Part shown: positions 13,025 to 13,080 of the stretch, one piece after another
Layout: the number at the start of each line of letters is the position of its first letter
Numbering within the stretch: position 1 is the first letter of the stretch
Assembly (NCBI GenBank): GCA_034408745.1
Contig: JAWXCM010000032.1
Span: 1-13,080 of the forward strand
Length of the DNA stretch: 13,080 nt
Reading direction: 5' to 3'
Source of the DNA: JAWXCM01 sp034408745
Lineage (GTDB): Bacteria; Acidobacteriota; Terriglobia; Bryobacterales; Bryobacteraceae
Program-made: the position numbers and the translations under genes
Notes under the pieces: generated by a model
Database searches by the model: none
The model's input: only the letters and a program-made list of their open reading frames with translations
What the model was told of the DNA's origin: nothing

Positions 13025-13080
13025 TGCTGCTGGAGACCGAACCAAAATTCAATAGTGGCGACATCGCGCTCGAATTCCCG
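13021..13080 (-). CDS. C-terminal end of a probable TolA/TonB-like protein (partial)
   Basis: The minus strand is open from the window edge through 19 codons to a TGA at 13023-13021, which overlaps the tolB ATG as ATGA. The visible residues end in E-F-W-F-G-L-Q-Q-Q, with an alternating hydrophobic pattern like the last beta strand of TonB/TolA C-terminal domains. Position immediately before tolB is where tolA normally lies. The fragment is too short for a firm identity, so this rests mainly on position, frame and the tight overlap. Confidence 0.55.
   Translation of the reverse strand, partial: REFERDVATIEFWFGLQQQ

Noticed and set aside
1..13080. tRNA or rRNA genes, CRISPR arrays, insertion sequences, prophage or toxin-antitoxin genes
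   Set aside because: No repeat-spacer pattern, transposase or integrase motif or structural-RNA signature was seen on either strand, and the genes are nearly contiguous.

Overview
The window is GC-rich, gene-dense DNA from a Gram-negative bacterium with an outer membrane, shown by tolB, pal and cpoB. Abundant sulfatases and a Gfo/Idh/MocA enzyme with twin-arginine-type leaders, a Pal lipoprotein carrying an extra Ig-like domain, and a LytS/LytTR pair suggest Acidobacteriota, most likely the Bryobacterales/'Solibacter' group. The lineage is inferred from recall of family style, not from a search.

Layout. Bases 1-220 hold no gene I can support, but contain two back-to-back perfect hairpins (64-100). 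Two plus-strand genes follow: a Tat-exported oxidoreductase of the Gfo/Idh/MocA family (221-1561) and, 20 nt later, a formylglycine-type sulfatase (1582-2979). Everything else is on the minus strand and reads from right to left: the last 19 codons of a probable TolA/TonB-like protein (13080-13021), tolB (13024-11624), pal (11587-10784), cpoB/ybgF (10711-9797), a secreted CBM9-like protein (9792-8983), a compact glycerophosphodiester phosphodiesterase (8986-8333), a multi-pass LytS-type sensor kinase (8329-6482), a LytTR response regulator (6506-5739), and two more sulfatases (5694-4318 and 4318-2966).

The minus-strand genes overlap or lie within about 70 nt of each other: ATGA overlaps at 13021-13024 and 8983-8986, a TGATG overlap at 4316-4320, and gaps of 3, 4, 36, 44 and 72 nt. 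They therefore look like one directon, perhaps with internal promoters. The last sulfatase of this directon overlaps the plus-strand sulfatase tail to tail by 14 nt.

How they may work together (inference): TolB, Pal and CpoB maintain the outer membrane and coordinate its constriction. The CBM9-like protein, phosphodiesterase and three sulfatases would act in the periplasm or at the surface on glycans or lipid-derived diesters. The LytS/LytTR pair sits between the phosphodiesterase and the sulfatases and is the natural candidate to control them. No sulfatase-maturing enzyme, glycoside hydrolase, SusC/SusD pair or mobile element is present. The most unusual point is the physical fusion of a Tol-Pal housekeeping cluster to a two-component/sulfatase module.
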